Shown here in pieces: positions 9,228 through 18,145 of a stretch of 64,000 nucleotides of DNA. Under the pieces are notes generated by a model that worked only from the letters and a program-made list of their open reading frames with translations, had not been told where the DNA came from and searched no databases. Each line of letters begins with the position of its first letter. The first letter of the stretch is position 1. Origin of the DNA: Texcoconibacillus texcoconensis (lineage in GTDB: Bacteria > Bacillota > Bacilli > Bacillales > Salisediminibacteriaceae); contig NZ_JACHHB010000015.1 in the NCBI RefSeq assembly GCF_014202575.1, forward strand, positions 1 through 64,000, read 5' to 3'. A program made the translations under genes and the position numbers.

Positions 9228-9273
9228 TACTCATTGACTAAAAAGAGGAATAAACACGACCTTTTATAGCAGT

Positions 9274-10083
9274 TTACTTCTCTATTTCCTGCTCATCTAA
9301 CCATTGTTGGATCAAATCAAACGAAAAACCTCGTTGTACAAGCGTTTGTTTTACCTTCTGTTCTAATTCCCAACCTGTGAATTGACGGTACTTCCTCAAC
9401 GCCTTTAAGCCATACTTTTCGATTGCTTGCCACTCTAATTGATCATCGTGCTCCCAATCAAGGTCTCGTACGACTTCAACACTCATATGCTGTGAGAAAC
9501 CTCGTTGGATTAAATGTTGGATGAGCTTTTGTTGTCGCGATTTTAACGGTTCATTTTTACGTGCCTGACTTTTTTTATTTGCCAATTGCGTGGCTTTATC
9601 AAATTGTTCTTCTTGTGAATAGATCGTTAAAGCTTGTTCGATGATGTGTTGGTCAACCCCTTTTCGTTCAAGCTCTTGTTTTAATAGCATTGGACCTTTC
9701 AATTGTTCATTTTTTTTTGTACGAATGTACGATTCACTAAAAGATTGATCATCAATGAGACCTTGTTGTTTTAATTTATCGGCAATTCGAGGAACATTTT
9801 CTTCCGGCACTTCTTTTTTATGTAAATAATCGATAATCTCTTTTTCCGTTCGCATTCGATATGATAAATAATTCAAAACGGATTGGTACCCTTTGTTAAC
9901 AGCTTCTTTCTCTTGAATCCTTTCAACTGCTTCCTCTGTTAACTCCATCCCTTTTAAGATCGATTCAGAAACGAGGACATCTTCACTAACACTGAATGCA
10001 TATTCTTCACCTTTACCACGGTCAATGTAAACATTAAAACGATCTTTACGCTTTTTTTGCGTCGTAATTTTTGCGATCTTCAC
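9274..10083 (-). CDS. recX: Regulatory protein RecX
   Basis: 269 residues, the long RecX form of Bacillus (B. subtilis RecX is about 264). It modulates RecA filaments in recombination. Three-helix RecX repeats are visible: YLSYRMRTEKEIIDYLHKKEV, DDQSFSESYIRTKKNE, GPMLLKQELERKGVDQHIIEQAL, and later repeats ending KQTLVQRGFSFDLIQQWLDE. Start codon GTG follows GAGGTGA. It is divergent from yfhF as in B. subtilis. Confidence 0.93.
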   Translation of the reverse strand: MKIAKITTQKKRKDRFNVYIDRGKGEEYAFSVSEDVLVSESILKGMELTEEAVERIQEKEAVNKGYQSVLNYLSYRMRTEKEIIDYLHKKEVPEENVPRIADKLKQQGLIDDQSFSESYIRTKKNEQLKGPMLLKQELERKGVDQHIIEQALTIYSQEEQFDKATQLANKKSQARKNEPLKSRQQKLIQHLIQRGFSQHMSVEVVRDLDWEHDDQLEWQAIEKYGLKALRKYRQFTGWELEQKVKQTLVQRGFSFDLIQQWLDEQEIEK

Positions 10084-10190
10084 CTTATTTCACCTCAATC
10101 AATATCGTACCATATCAAACAGTAAGTTTAATGCAGGATGTTTAAAGGAATTACTCTTAATAGCTTCTATGGAGATAAGGAGGGACACTT

Positions 10191-11090
10191 ATGAGTATCG
10201 TTATTGCTGGGGGAAGTGGCTTTATTGGTGCTGCCTTAACGAACGAATTGCTCGCTAATGGTGAGCATGTTTATATTTTAACGAGAAACAAACAGGGAAA
10301 ACAGGAACAAGAAGGGGTTACATACGTTGAATGGCTACATGAACAAGCTTCGCCAGAAAAAGAAATAAAAAATCCTACTGCAATTGTCAATCTTGCTGGG
10401 GAATCCTTAAATGAAAAACGTTGGACAACAAAGCAAAAACAACGAATTCTCACTAGTCGAACCGAATCGACAAGAGCCATTTGTTTACTTATTGATAAAT
10501 TGGAATCAAAACCTGATGTACTTGTTAACGCATCAGCGATTGGTTTTTACGGCACTTCTTTTAATGAAACATTCACTGAAGAAACAACAAATCCTGGCGA
10601 TGATTTTTTGGCTCACGTTGTCTCAAAGTGGGAAACGGAAGCTTCTAAAGCTACAGAACATGTCCGCGTCGTATATGCTCGACTCGGGATCGTTTTAGAC
10701 AAAGATGAAGGCGCACTCAGTAAAATGCTCTTGCCCTTTCAATTATTTGCAGGTGGTCGTTTAGGGACGGGGAAACAATGGATGTCATGGGTTCACATCA
10801 ATGATGTTGTCAAGATGATTCAATTTGCAATCAACCATTCATCTGTTCAAGGTCCCTTGAATGTAACTGCACCAAATCCTGTAAAGATGGAGACATTCAC
10901 TCAAAACTTAGCCTCTGTATTAAAACGCCCAAATTGGTTCCCAGTCCCTGAACCACTTTTAAAAGCTGCGCTTGGAGAAATGAGCACCCTCGTCTTAGAT
11001 GGACAAAGAGTACTTCCGGAAAAAGCGATGAATGACGGATACACGTTTCAATTTACTGATTTACAGCCAGCTCTTAAAAATCTTCTTTAA
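10191..11090 (+). CDS. yfhF: YfhF, TIGR01777 family epimerase-like protein
   Basis: A 299-residue extended-SDR (SDR39U1-like) protein. It has the NAD(P)-binding GGSGFIGAALTNELL at the N-terminus, NLAGESLNEKRWT (about 68-80), NASAIGFYG, and the C-terminal substrate region GTGKQWMSWVHINDVV and LNVTAPNPVKMETF. The substrate is unknown for the family, which is often annotated as nucleotide-sugar epimerase. AAGGAGG precedes the ATG. It is followed by a terminator, then yfhE and yfhD. Confidence 0.9.
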   Translation: MSIVIAGGSGFIGAALTNELLANGEHVYILTRNKQGKQEQEGVTYVEWLHEQASPEKEIKNPTAIVNLAGESLNEKRWTTKQKQRILTSRTESTRAICLLIDKLESKPDVLVNASAIGFYGTSFNETFTEETTNPGDDFLAHVVSKWETEASKATEHVRVVYARLGIVLDKDEGALSKMLLPFQLFAGGRLGTGKQWMSWVHINDVVKMIQFAINHSSVQGPLNVTAPNPVKMETFTQNLASVLKRPNWFPVPEPLLKAALGEMSTLVLDGQRVLPEKAMNDGYTFQFTDLQPALKNLL

Positions 11091-11114
11091 ACAATGGCAG
11101 CATACTAATACTAC

Positions 11115-11152
11115 AAACCGCTCGATCGGCCACCACAGATCGGGCGGTTTTT
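11115..11152 (+). terminator. Intrinsic terminator after yfhF
   Basis: AAACCGCTCGATC and GATCGGGCGGTTTTT form a GC-rich stem with a T-run, 25 bases after the stop codon. Confidence 0.8.
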
Positions 11153-11226
11153 CACTTACCAGTTCATGTATGTTTTATGGCCCATTTATCCATACTAAAG
11201 CTAGATGAATAAATGGGGTGATTAGG

Positions 11227-11352
11227 ATGAAAGACAAAAAGAAGCGTAGAATTGACCAGAACAAGAGAGCTTTAAAAAAGGCTCAAGAAGTTGAGTACAG
11301 CTCAGAGTTTGCCGCTGCTGATCGCGTATTAAACGAAAAAAGAAACAAGTAA
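11227..11352 (+). CDS. yfhE: YfhE family small protein
   Basis: A 41-residue, lysine-rich ORF (KDKKKRRIDQNKRALKKAQ, then EVEYSSEFAAADRVLNE). It fits the YfhE family by sequence and by its place before yfhD. GGGGTG precedes the ATG at a suitable distance. Function unknown. Confidence 0.8.
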   Translation: MKDKKKRRIDQNKRALKKAQEVEYSSEFAAADRVLNEKRNK

Positions 11353-11370
11353 TCACTGAGGAGGTTTGTC

Positions 11371-11535
11371 ATGGCTAATAACAAACATCATGACCAAGAA
11401 AATCGATCAACTAACCGTTCCAATGAGCCAGGAGAAGACATTGAATTTTCTGAAGAACTTGCAGACCACGAAGATCACGAAGCACAACAAAGAGCGCGCG
11501 AAGCAAACCGTCGCGTTGAAAAGAAAGACACTTAA
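11371..11535 (+). CDS. yfhD: YfhD family small protein
   Basis: A 54-residue hydrophilic protein with the family core DIEFSEELADHEDHEAQQRA. GAGGAGG precedes the ATG. It starts 18 bases after yfhE, and the pair ends in a terminator, giving a yfhE-yfhD transcript in the same order as B. subtilis. Function unknown. Confidence 0.82.
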   Translation: MANNKHHDQENRSTNRSNEPGEDIEFSEELADHEDHEAQQRAREANRRVEKKDT

Positions 11536-11543
11536 TACGCCAT

Positions 11544-11574
11544 AAAAGGGTCAGGTCATTCATCTGGCCCTTTT
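11544..11574 (+). terminator. Intrinsic terminator after yfhD
   Basis: AAAAGGGTCAGGT and ATCTGGCCCTTTT pair around a five-base loop, nine bases after the yfhD stop. Confidence 0.8.
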
Positions 11575-11863
11575 ATAATTAAAGTAAAATTCCGACAATA
11601 TCGTAAATTTGCTATACATTTCCATAAATCCACGTTATGATAGTGTTTAGGGACAAATTCTATCAATCAAAATATGGTGATATTCACATTTGAACATCCT
11701 CCCCGTTAACTTAAGCACTTCGATATTGAAGTTAATACAATTCTACAACTTTTTCGCCTTATTTTACTGTAGCTTCTAAGGTCGGGTGTTCACCAACAGA
11801 TCACCATGAATCACGATCCCTTAAAAGGATTGCTTATTTTAAGAAAGGTAAGGTGATTGAGCT
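11575..11863. other. AT-rich intergenic stretch, no gene recognised
   Basis: Apart from a short inverted pair (TTAACTT and GAAGTTAA around 11706-11742), I see no ORF with a ribosome site and no known RNA. It probably holds the promoter of the following gene. Confidence 0.4.
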
Positions 11864-12739
11864 GTGCTTTCATTGCCACCGTCATTTTTAGGACATCGCG
11901 TATCTCTTGAAGGAGACAAAACGAATGAGTACATTATTCGTTACGAAGACCACCAAAAACTAAAAACTCACGTCCTACTGTGCAAACAAGAATCACCCGA
12001 AATTTTTGCCACGTTAAATCACGAAGGAGATTTTCTCGAATCTTTTTACCTTTCTAACAAAACGACAGATTTGGCTGCTCAGTCACTCGATCGTTACAAA
12101 TCAATCATCGAACGAAAGAAACAATTCCGAATTACCCAAGACGATTTAAAAGATGCTCTAAAACCTGAATCAAAAGCGAAGATGAAAAATGAACATATAA
12201 AAAAACATCTCGTTGATGAACATTTACAAGACATAAAAAATCAATGGCCTTCTCGCCTGTTAACTCTCCAAAACATGGAAGGTTCTTATGAAGACTCCCT
12301 CATACTTACAACACTAGAAGATGCACTTCAACAAGCAAATCCTACAAAATCCTTTCAATTTTTATGTAACCACCGTTATGACATATTCGTCCCACGAATA
12401 GCAAGTATGCTTCCAAAACACCGTGATCTATTCACGACGATTAGTCAATATTACTTGAAATATAATCATACAGATACGTTAGAACAATTAATGTACAATA
12501 TGATCAACATTGTTGATTTAACTGATGATCGTGAACTCATTGAATCGGTATTAGCTAGGGCCCAACATATTGACTCAACGCACTTTAGTGATCATTTGAA
12601 AAACATGATGAAAACCCTCTTCAAACGAGTGAAGAGAGAAACGGAGCACTCACCAAAAGAGTGGCTAAAATTCATCGTAACAGATCAGAAGTTAAAACTT
12701 GCGATTATTTCATCATTAAAAGAACAAAAAACGGGCTAA
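11864..12739 (+). CDS. Hypothetical protein, not recognised
   Basis: A 291-residue soluble protein starting at GTG, seven bases after AAGGTGA. I do not recognise the family. The N-terminal third looks beta-rich (GHRVSLEGDKTNEYIIRYED, THVLLCKQE). The middle is charged and helical (SKAKMKNEHIKKHLVDEHLQ) and the C-terminal half is all-helical (LPKHRDLFTTISQYYLKYN, FSDHLKNMMKTLFKRVKRE). No signal peptide or membrane segment is present. It is a single gene with its own downstream terminator, convergent with treR. Long length and a good ribosome site make coding likely. Confidence 0.75.
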   Translation: MLSLPPSFLGHRVSLEGDKTNEYIIRYEDHQKLKTHVLLCKQESPEIFATLNHEGDFLESFYLSNKTTDLAAQSLDRYKSIIERKKQFRITQDDLKDALKPESKAKMKNEHIKKHLVDEHLQDIKNQWPSRLLTLQNMEGSYEDSLILTTLEDALQQANPTKSFQFLCNHRYDIFVPRIASMLPKHRDLFTTISQYYLKYNHTDTLEQLMYNMINIVDLTDDRELIESVLARAQHIDSTHFSDHLKNMMKTLFKRVKRETEHSPKEWLKFIVTDQKLKLAIISSLKEQKTG

Positions 12740-12749
12740 CCTTTAATAA

Positions 12750-12807
12750 AAAAGGCGTCCCTATTCAACAAACCAAGTTTGCTTGAATCAGGACGCCTTA
12801 TTTTTTT
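12750..12807. terminator. Bidirectional terminator between the hypothetical gene and treR
   Basis: AAAAAAGGCGTCC with ATTCAA pairs with TTGAAT and GGACGCCTT, followed by seven T on the plus strand and six T on the minus strand. It serves both convergent genes. Confidence 0.85.
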
Positions 12808-12831
12808 GCAATTTTTTTAGTTGGGTATTCC

Positions 12832-13545
12832 TTACTTCATACGGCGGGCAAAGTCTACAAATCGAAACTTGTCTGGACGGTGCCTTGATTCCGTATATTG
12901 AAACAAACTCGCATCCTCTAAATAGACGAAATTTTTCACTACGACAATGTTCGAAAAACCTTCAAGGTCTAGATGCTCGCGATCTTCTTCACTAGGTTCC
13001 TCAACGATGATTTCCTTTTTCGCAAAGCTAATCAACATCCCAAGCTCATTTTCAATATATTCGTATATTGAGTTTTCGCAAACCTCTCTTGTCAGCGTTT
13101 CTACATAATCGCGTTTAATAAAGTCTTTATCAAGGATAACTTTTTCATCATCAATTTCTCTAATTCGGAAGACGCGCCAAACCTCATCACTTGGTTCTAA
13201 GTCTAATTTGCTCATCAATTCATCACTGGGATGAGTAACATCAAGAAACTGTACAATCGTTCGATAAGTTTGTCCCATATTTTTCGCCAACTCTTTAAAT
13301 GTGACGAGTCCTGATACAGGAAAATCAATTTTATCAGAATCTAAAACGATCGAACCTTTGCCTTGAACTTTTTGAATAAAACCGTTTTGCGCTAGGACAT
13401 TTAATGCCTTTCGAATTGTTTCACGCGATGTTTCATATACTTCCATCAGTTCATGTTCTGACGGGAGTGTTGACTGTGGTTTAATCGTTTTGTTTCGAAT
13501 TTTTTCAACAATATCACGATAGATGTGAATATATTTGTTTTTCAT
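12832..13545 (-). CDS. treR: Trehalose operon repressor TreR (GntR/HutC family)
   Basis: 237 residues. An N-terminal GntR winged helix (TLPSEHELMEVYETSRETIR, about 26-45) is followed by a UTRA effector domain ending in FQYTESRHRPDKFRFVDFAR, characteristic of TreR. It is expected to be released from DNA by trehalose-6-phosphate. It follows treA by 24 bases on the same strand and is presumably autoregulated through the operator ahead of treA. Confidence 0.95.
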   Translation of the reverse strand: MKNKYIHIYRDIVEKIRNKTIKPQSTLPSEHELMEVYETSRETIRKALNVLAQNGFIQKVQGKGSIVLDSDKIDFPVSGLVTFKELAKNMGQTYRTIVQFLDVTHPSDELMSKLDLEPSDEVWRVFRIREIDDEKVILDKDFIKRDYVETLTREVCENSIYEYIENELGMLISFAKKEIIVEEPSEEDREHLDLEGFSNIVVVKNFVYLEDASLFQYTESRHRPDKFRFVDFARRMK

Positions 13546-13568
13546 CGGCCATCACCGATATAAGTTTA

Positions 13569-15254
13569 TCATGCTTTTGTCAAATGATAAACCACTGACT
13601 CGTATGGACGAAGTGTCATTTCTTTTAAATTTGATGGCTCATCATCGTAATTGCTAATTAAACATTCAGCATTTTTCCCCTCGAAATCAACGTGATCTGA
13701 GCACGTAAAAGTTGTTTCTTCACCATAGAAATTATTCACAACGAGGAGCTGCTCATCTTTCCACGTACGAACATAAGCAAAAACAGAATCATGTCCTTCA
13801 TCTAACAATTGATAATCGCCGTAAGTAATAATGTCATATGTCTTTCTCAATTCAATCAGTTTTTGATAGTGATAAAAAATCGAGTTCTCATCCTCTAATG
13901 CTTTTTCAGCATTGATCGATTCATAATTGGACGCCACTGGAATCCATGGTTCTGCTGTCGTGAAACCACCATGTTTTTCACTTGTCCATTGGACTGGTGT
14001 GCGCGAATTATCACGTGATTTACGGCCGATGATGTGCATCAATTCATCTTCAGGCATGTCATCTTTTTTCATTTCGTAAATATTGAGTGTCTCAACGTCA
14101 CGGTAATCGTTGATAGATGAAAATTTCGGATCAGTCATACCAAATTCTTCACCTTGGTAAATGTAAGGTGTTCCTTGCATCATATGTGCAGTTGTCGCTA
14201 GCATTTTCGCTGACTCATTATGGTATTTTTCATCATCTCCATAGCGAGAAACGACACGCGGCTGATCATGATTACACCAAAATAGTGCATTCCAACCGCC
14301 ACCTTTATTCATTTCCACTTGCCATTCAGACAAGATTCTCTTTAATGCATGAAAATCAAAAGGGGCCACAGACCATTTTTCACCGTTAGGGTAATCGACT
14401 TTCAAATGATGGAAGTTAAAAGTCATACTCAATTCTTTTCGTTCTGGATTTGTATACTTAATACAGTCATCAATTGTCGTGGAACTCATCTCACCGACAG
14501 TGACAATATCATAATGCGAAAACACTTCTCTATTCATTTCTTGCATAAATTCATGCACACGTGGGCCATCTGTGTAAAACTTACGACCATCTCCTGGTGC
14601 AACCGAACCATCATCGTTAGGAAAATCTTGATCTTTAGAGATTAAATTAATAACATCTAACCGAAAACCGTCTACACCTTTTTCAAACCAGTAGTGCATC
14701 ATTTCATATACGTTTTTTCGTACTTGTTCGTTTTCCCAATTTAAATCAGCTTGTGTGACGTCAAACAAGTGTAAATAATACTGCCCACTTTCTTCGTCAA
14801 ACTCCCAAGCCGTGCCGCCAAACTTAGACTGCCAATTATTAGGCTCCTTACCATCAACAGGGTCTTTCCAAATGTAGAAATCACGATATTCACTATTCGG
14901 ATTGCCTAGGGCATCTTTAAACCAAGCATGTTCTGTAGATGTATGGTTCACAACAATATCAAACATAATTTTCAAATCACGTTTATGCGCTTCTTCTAAT
15001 AAACGATCGACGTCTTCCATCGTTCCGTATGGCTCATGAATGCTGTAGTAATCGCTAATATCGTAACCGTTGTCATTTTGTGGCGACTCGTATACCGGTG
15101 TTAACCAAACGATATCGATGCCTAGCTTTTTTAAGTAATCAAGCTTTTCAATGACACCCTGAATGTCACCAACACCATTTCCTGATGTATCGTTAAAACT
15201 TTTCGGATAAATTTGATAAACGACAGATTTTCTCCACCATTCGTTCCAAGTCAT
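13569..15254 (-). CDS. treA: Alpha,alpha-phosphotrehalase (trehalose-6-phosphate hydrolase)
   Basis: A 561-residue GH13 enzyme splitting trehalose-6-phosphate into glucose and glucose-6-phosphate in the cytoplasm. The N-terminus WWRKSVVYQIYPKSFND is typical. The nucleophile is Asp200 in DGFRLDVIN, the acid Glu255 in TVGEMSS, and the stabilising Asp330 in NHDQPR. The phosphotrehalase call over oligo-1,6-glucosidase rests on the adjacent treR, the TreR operator and the NFHHLKVDYPNGEKW stretch. AGGAGGT precedes the ATG. The usual PTS transporter gene treP is not in this window. Confidence 0.93.
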   Translation of the reverse strand: MTWNEWWRKSVVYQIYPKSFNDTSGNGVGDIQGVIEKLDYLKKLGIDIVWLTPVYESPQNDNGYDISDYYSIHEPYGTMEDVDRLLEEAHKRDLKIMFDIVVNHTSTEHAWFKDALGNPNSEYRDFYIWKDPVDGKEPNNWQSKFGGTAWEFDEESGQYYLHLFDVTQADLNWENEQVRKNVYEMMHYWFEKGVDGFRLDVINLISKDQDFPNDDGSVAPGDGRKFYTDGPRVHEFMQEMNREVFSHYDIVTVGEMSSTTIDDCIKYTNPERKELSMTFNFHHLKVDYPNGEKWSVAPFDFHALKRILSEWQVEMNKGGGWNALFWCNHDQPRVVSRYGDDEKYHNESAKMLATTAHMMQGTPYIYQGEEFGMTDPKFSSINDYRDVETLNIYEMKKDDMPEDELMHIIGRKSRDNSRTPVQWTSEKHGGFTTAEPWIPVASNYESINAEKALEDENSIFYHYQKLIELRKTYDIITYGDYQLLDEGHDSVFAYVRTWKDEQLLVVNNFYGEETTFTCSDHVDFEGKNAECLISNYDDEPSNLKEMTLRPYESVVYHLTKA

Positions 15255-15336
15255 CTAAGTACCTCCTATGTTTTCACTGTTCCCTTGTTAAGGGCGTTAC
15301 ACCGTCCACCTCTAAGTAAGACTGAGAACTGCTTTA

Positions 15337-15366
15337 ATTATAAGCTTGTATATACAAGCGGGTCAA
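15337..15366 (-). promoter_or_regulatory. treA promoter, sigma-A type
   Basis: On the minus strand TTGACC and a perfect TATAAT are separated by 18 bases, about 85 bases upstream of treA. The operator lies inside the spacer. Confidence 0.8.
15345..15358 (-). promoter_or_regulatory. TreR operator
   Basis: The perfect 14-bp palindrome CTTGTATATACAAG matches the known Bacillus TreR half-sites (TTGTATATACAA). It occupies the -35/-10 spacer, so bound TreR would block RNA polymerase. Confidence 0.85.
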
Positions 15367-15431
15367 TGGATAAATACTTGTTTTTGTTATGACCAGCTCA
15401 TGAACCTTGATTACTAACCTTTTTTATTTTG

Positions 15432-15463
15432 CATAAAAAAAGGGCTACCTATAAGTAGCCTTT
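15432..15463 (-). terminator. Intrinsic terminator after the YtkA-like lipoprotein gene
   Basis: AAAGGGCTAC and GTAGCCTTT pair around CTATAA. On the minus strand a run of seven T follows. Confidence 0.8.
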
Positions 15464-15516
15464 AAAAAAAGTTTTTGATTATTCACTTTGAGGACTCTTA
15501 ACCTCAATCAATGAAT

Positions 15517-15948
15517 TTACGACTCCTCCTCACGCTCAACAACATCACCAACTTCCAGTTCTGCTACTGGCATTGAGTGCATCCCTCTTGCAGTAACATG
15601 GGGTTGCACATGGTAAAGTCCATCTTCAGGAAAAGTATAAGTGATTTCATATACACCATCACCTGTATGTTCCGCTTCTATAAAATCACTTCCTGACTTT
15701 TCTCCATCTACCCATATTTCGAATTCGACTTCATTTGCATCTTCAACATCTTCATCTTCTTGGGTAACATGTGTTGCTATTGTTTCTTCTTGCTCTGGGT
15801 CTACATCCTCAGGTAATAAAACTTCAACGTCTAACGGTCTTTGTTCCATTTCAGCTTGGGAATTGTTTTCTTCAGCTCCGCAAGCAGAAACGGTTAGCGC
15901 TAATGCTGCCAATACACCAATTCCCCATATTTTGTGCTTTTTCTTCAT
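15517..15948 (-). CDS. YtkA-like (FixH-type) lipoprotein
   Basis: 143 residues. A signal peptide ends in the lipobox LTVSAC (Cys about 23), predicting a lipid-anchored extracellular protein. The mature part is strongly acidic. It holds a YtkA/FixH-type beta-sandwich: VEFEIWVDGEKSG, then the C-terminal GLYHVQPHVTARGMHSMPVA with His and Met residues that could bind a metal such as copper. Members often sit near respiratory or copper genes, but here it stands alone. GGAGG precedes the ATG. Confidence 0.82.
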   Translation of the reverse strand: MKKKHKIWGIGVLAALALTVSACGAEENNSQAEMEQRPLDVEVLLPEDVDPEQEETIATHVTQEDEDVEDANEVEFEIWVDGEKSGSDFIEAEHTGDGVYEITYTFPEDGLYHVQPHVTARGMHSMPVAELEVGDVVEREEES

Positions 15949-16488
15949 TTTTCCTACCTCCAGATTTATTATTACGGTTATATTGTAAAATACGTTTAAG
16001 TATATGTCTTAAAAAGTGCTTGTCCAAGGAATCTTGTCCTTAAAAAGGCTCTTTTCGAAAACTTTGTTGTTTATGATAAAACTCAAAGAAGCGAAAGGTG
16101 TCGACTCAGATGGGTTAAATACGATTACATCCAATGTTTCGTACGCTCCGGACATGAGTTCCGCTAATTGTAAAAATCCCCCTTTAATGCATGCAAAAGT
16201 GACGATTAACGGAACATATGTCCGTCCGCGACCGCAAGACACGAGCAGCACTCACCTGACCAGCTTCAATTCAGTTCAAACATCGTGTGGTCGTCGTTGC
16301 TTGGGTACGATTTTCTACAGTGAACTCATTCTTTAAAAAGCAACAACCTTTTATAAAGAAGAAAATGGTGTTAAGTTTTGTGAGCACAAAACACAACCAA
16401 CATATACTAGTTCAAATATGTTTATACCTAGAAACCCCCCTTATCACGAATGAAAAGGGGGGAGCGTTATTAAAGGTGAGATTTTGCT
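15949..16488. other. 540-bp gene-poor stretch, possible dispersed element or degraded DNA
   Basis: Short overlapping open frames occur on both strands, but none has a convincing ribosome site. The block from about 16009 to 16260 is richer in GC and CpG than the flanks (GTACGCTCCGGAC, CCGTCCGCGACCGCAAG), so it looks foreign or structured. I found no second copy in the window. Only the terminator-like hairpin at its right end is explained. Confidence 0.4.
16432..16462 (-). terminator. Probable terminator after the CoA-transferase gene
   Basis: ACCCCCCTT and AAGGGGGG form a strong stem with a loop of about 11 bases, 27 bases past the stop codon. The T-run on the minus strand is short (TTTC). 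Confidence 0.6.
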
Positions 16489-18006
16489 TTATACACCTTT
16501 TTCTGCCGTTTCTAATTTCATCGTTCCATTTTTCGCAAAGTTTTCATGCCACGAGAAGGCTTTTTCAATGACATGCGGCGTATGACCTCCGCGAGATAAT
16601 GCTTCATTGTAATAATCCCATAATTGTTTGCGGTACATTGGATGTGCACAGTTATCAATAATTTTTCCTACACGCTCTTTTGGTGCTAAGCCACGAAGGT
16701 CAGCATAACCATTTTCTGTGACAACAACATCCACATCGTGTTCAGTATGGTCAGTATGAGTAACATATGGGACAACACTTGAAATATCTCCGTCTTTTGC
16801 TATTGATTTCGTAACAAAAATTGCAAGACGTGCATTTCTAGCAAAATCACCAGATCCTCCAATACCATTCATCATTTTCGTTCCGGACACGTGGGTTGAG
16901 TTAACGTTTCCATAAATATCGAACTCTAACGCCGTATTGATTGAAATAGGACCGAGACGGCGAATCACTTCTGGATGGTTAGAAATTTCTTGTGGTCGCA
17001 ACACTAATTTATCACGGTATTTTTCAAAGTTCCCGAAAACTTGTTTCATTTTCTCTTCCGATAATGTCACAGAGCAACAGGACGCGATATCTACTTTTCC
17101 AGCATCAATCAAATCAAACACAGCATCTTGTAGTACTTCTGAATAAACTTTTAAATCTTTAAACTCAGAATCTACCATGCCATGTAGAACTGCATTAGCA
17201 ATCGATCCGATCCCTGACTGTAATGGTGCTAATTTTTCTGTCAATCTACCTGCTTCAATTTCAGCGCGTAAAAATGACAATAAGTGATCTGCCATTTGCT
17301 TTGTTTCCTCGTCAGGCGGAACAATTGTAGACGGAGAATCTTCTAGCTCTGTAAAAACAATCCCTTTAATTTTATCTGGGTCAACTTTAATGCCTTTTGT
17401 TCCGATTCGGTCCTCTACATTTCTCAAAGGAATCGGATCTCTTTCTCCTTGCTGACCTGGATCATACAGATCATGGACCCCTTCTAGTAAAGCCGTTTGA
17501 GCCGTATTAATTTCAACGATGATATTTTCTGCATGGGTAGCAAAAGCAAGGTTGTTACCAGTAGAAGTTGTCGGAATAATCATACCATCCTCATCTACAG
17601 AAACCGCTTCCAAAATCGCGTAATCAACCTTCTCGAGAACATTTGATCTTATCAACTCAGATGTGTGTGAAAGGTGATGGTCGACAAACAGATGTTCACC
17701 TTGATTTATTTTCTTTCTCATCGTTGGATCTGCTTGGAAAGGAAGTCGCTTATTAAGGATCCCAGCTTCTGCAAATAATTTATCAATATCAAAACCTAAT
17801 GATGCACCTGTAAACAGGTTAACTTTAAATGATTCATTTTCTGCACGTTTTACAAGGGATAGTGGTACCGCTTTTGCGTCACCAGCACGAGTAAACCCAC
17901 TTAGTCCTAGGGTCATACCGTCTTCAATCCATGATGCTGCTACCTCTGGTGTCACGACTCGTTCTTTTAACTCGTCATTTTTAAGCCTATCATAGTGATT
18001 TTGCAT
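16489..18006 (-). CDS. Succinyl-CoA:acetate CoA-transferase (acetyl-CoA hydrolase/transferase family)
   Basis: A 505-residue class I CoA-transferase of the AarC/Cat1/YgfH group. It probably moves CoA between succinyl-CoA and acetate, feeding or draining acetate around the TCA cycle. The oxyanion motif GIGSIANAV is at about 265-273 and the catalytic Glu290 lies in VYSEVLQD. Further family motifs are GTKMMNGIGGSGDFARNA and VTENGYADLRGLAPKER. GAGGGG precedes the ATG. The next gene upstream on the same strand encodes a LytTR regulator, a likely partner in control. Acetyl-CoA hydrolase activity cannot be excluded. Confidence 0.88.
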   Translation of the reverse strand: MQNHYDRLKNDELKERVVTPEVAASWIEDGMTLGLSGFTRAGDAKAVPLSLVKRAENESFKVNLFTGASLGFDIDKLFAEAGILNKRLPFQADPTMRKKINQGEHLFVDHHLSHTSELIRSNVLEKVDYAILEAVSVDEDGMIIPTTSTGNNLAFATHAENIIVEINTAQTALLEGVHDLYDPGQQGERDPIPLRNVEDRIGTKGIKVDPDKIKGIVFTELEDSPSTIVPPDEETKQMADHLLSFLRAEIEAGRLTEKLAPLQSGIGSIANAVLHGMVDSEFKDLKVYSEVLQDAVFDLIDAGKVDIASCCSVTLSEEKMKQVFGNFEKYRDKLVLRPQEISNHPEVIRRLGPISINTALEFDIYGNVNSTHVSGTKMMNGIGGSGDFARNARLAIFVTKSIAKDGDISSVVPYVTHTDHTEHDVDVVVTENGYADLRGLAPKERVGKIIDNCAHPMYRKQLWDYYNEALSRGGHTPHVIEKAFSWHENFAKNGTMKLETAEKGV

Positions 18007-18145
18007 ACTCTCAACCCCTCTTTCGTACTTTTACATATTATTCTAACGTATTAATATCGATTAAAGGGGAATTAGTTGTAAAAAAGAGAATTTTCAAACA
18101 AAACAGAAAAATAGCCCATTAAGACAAGAAAATATACATTTTCAT

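Noticed and set aside
16009..16251. Possible 80-residue gene on the minus strand
   Set aside because: No ribosome site before the start, and plus-strand frames overlap it fully; treated as part of an unexplained stretch instead.
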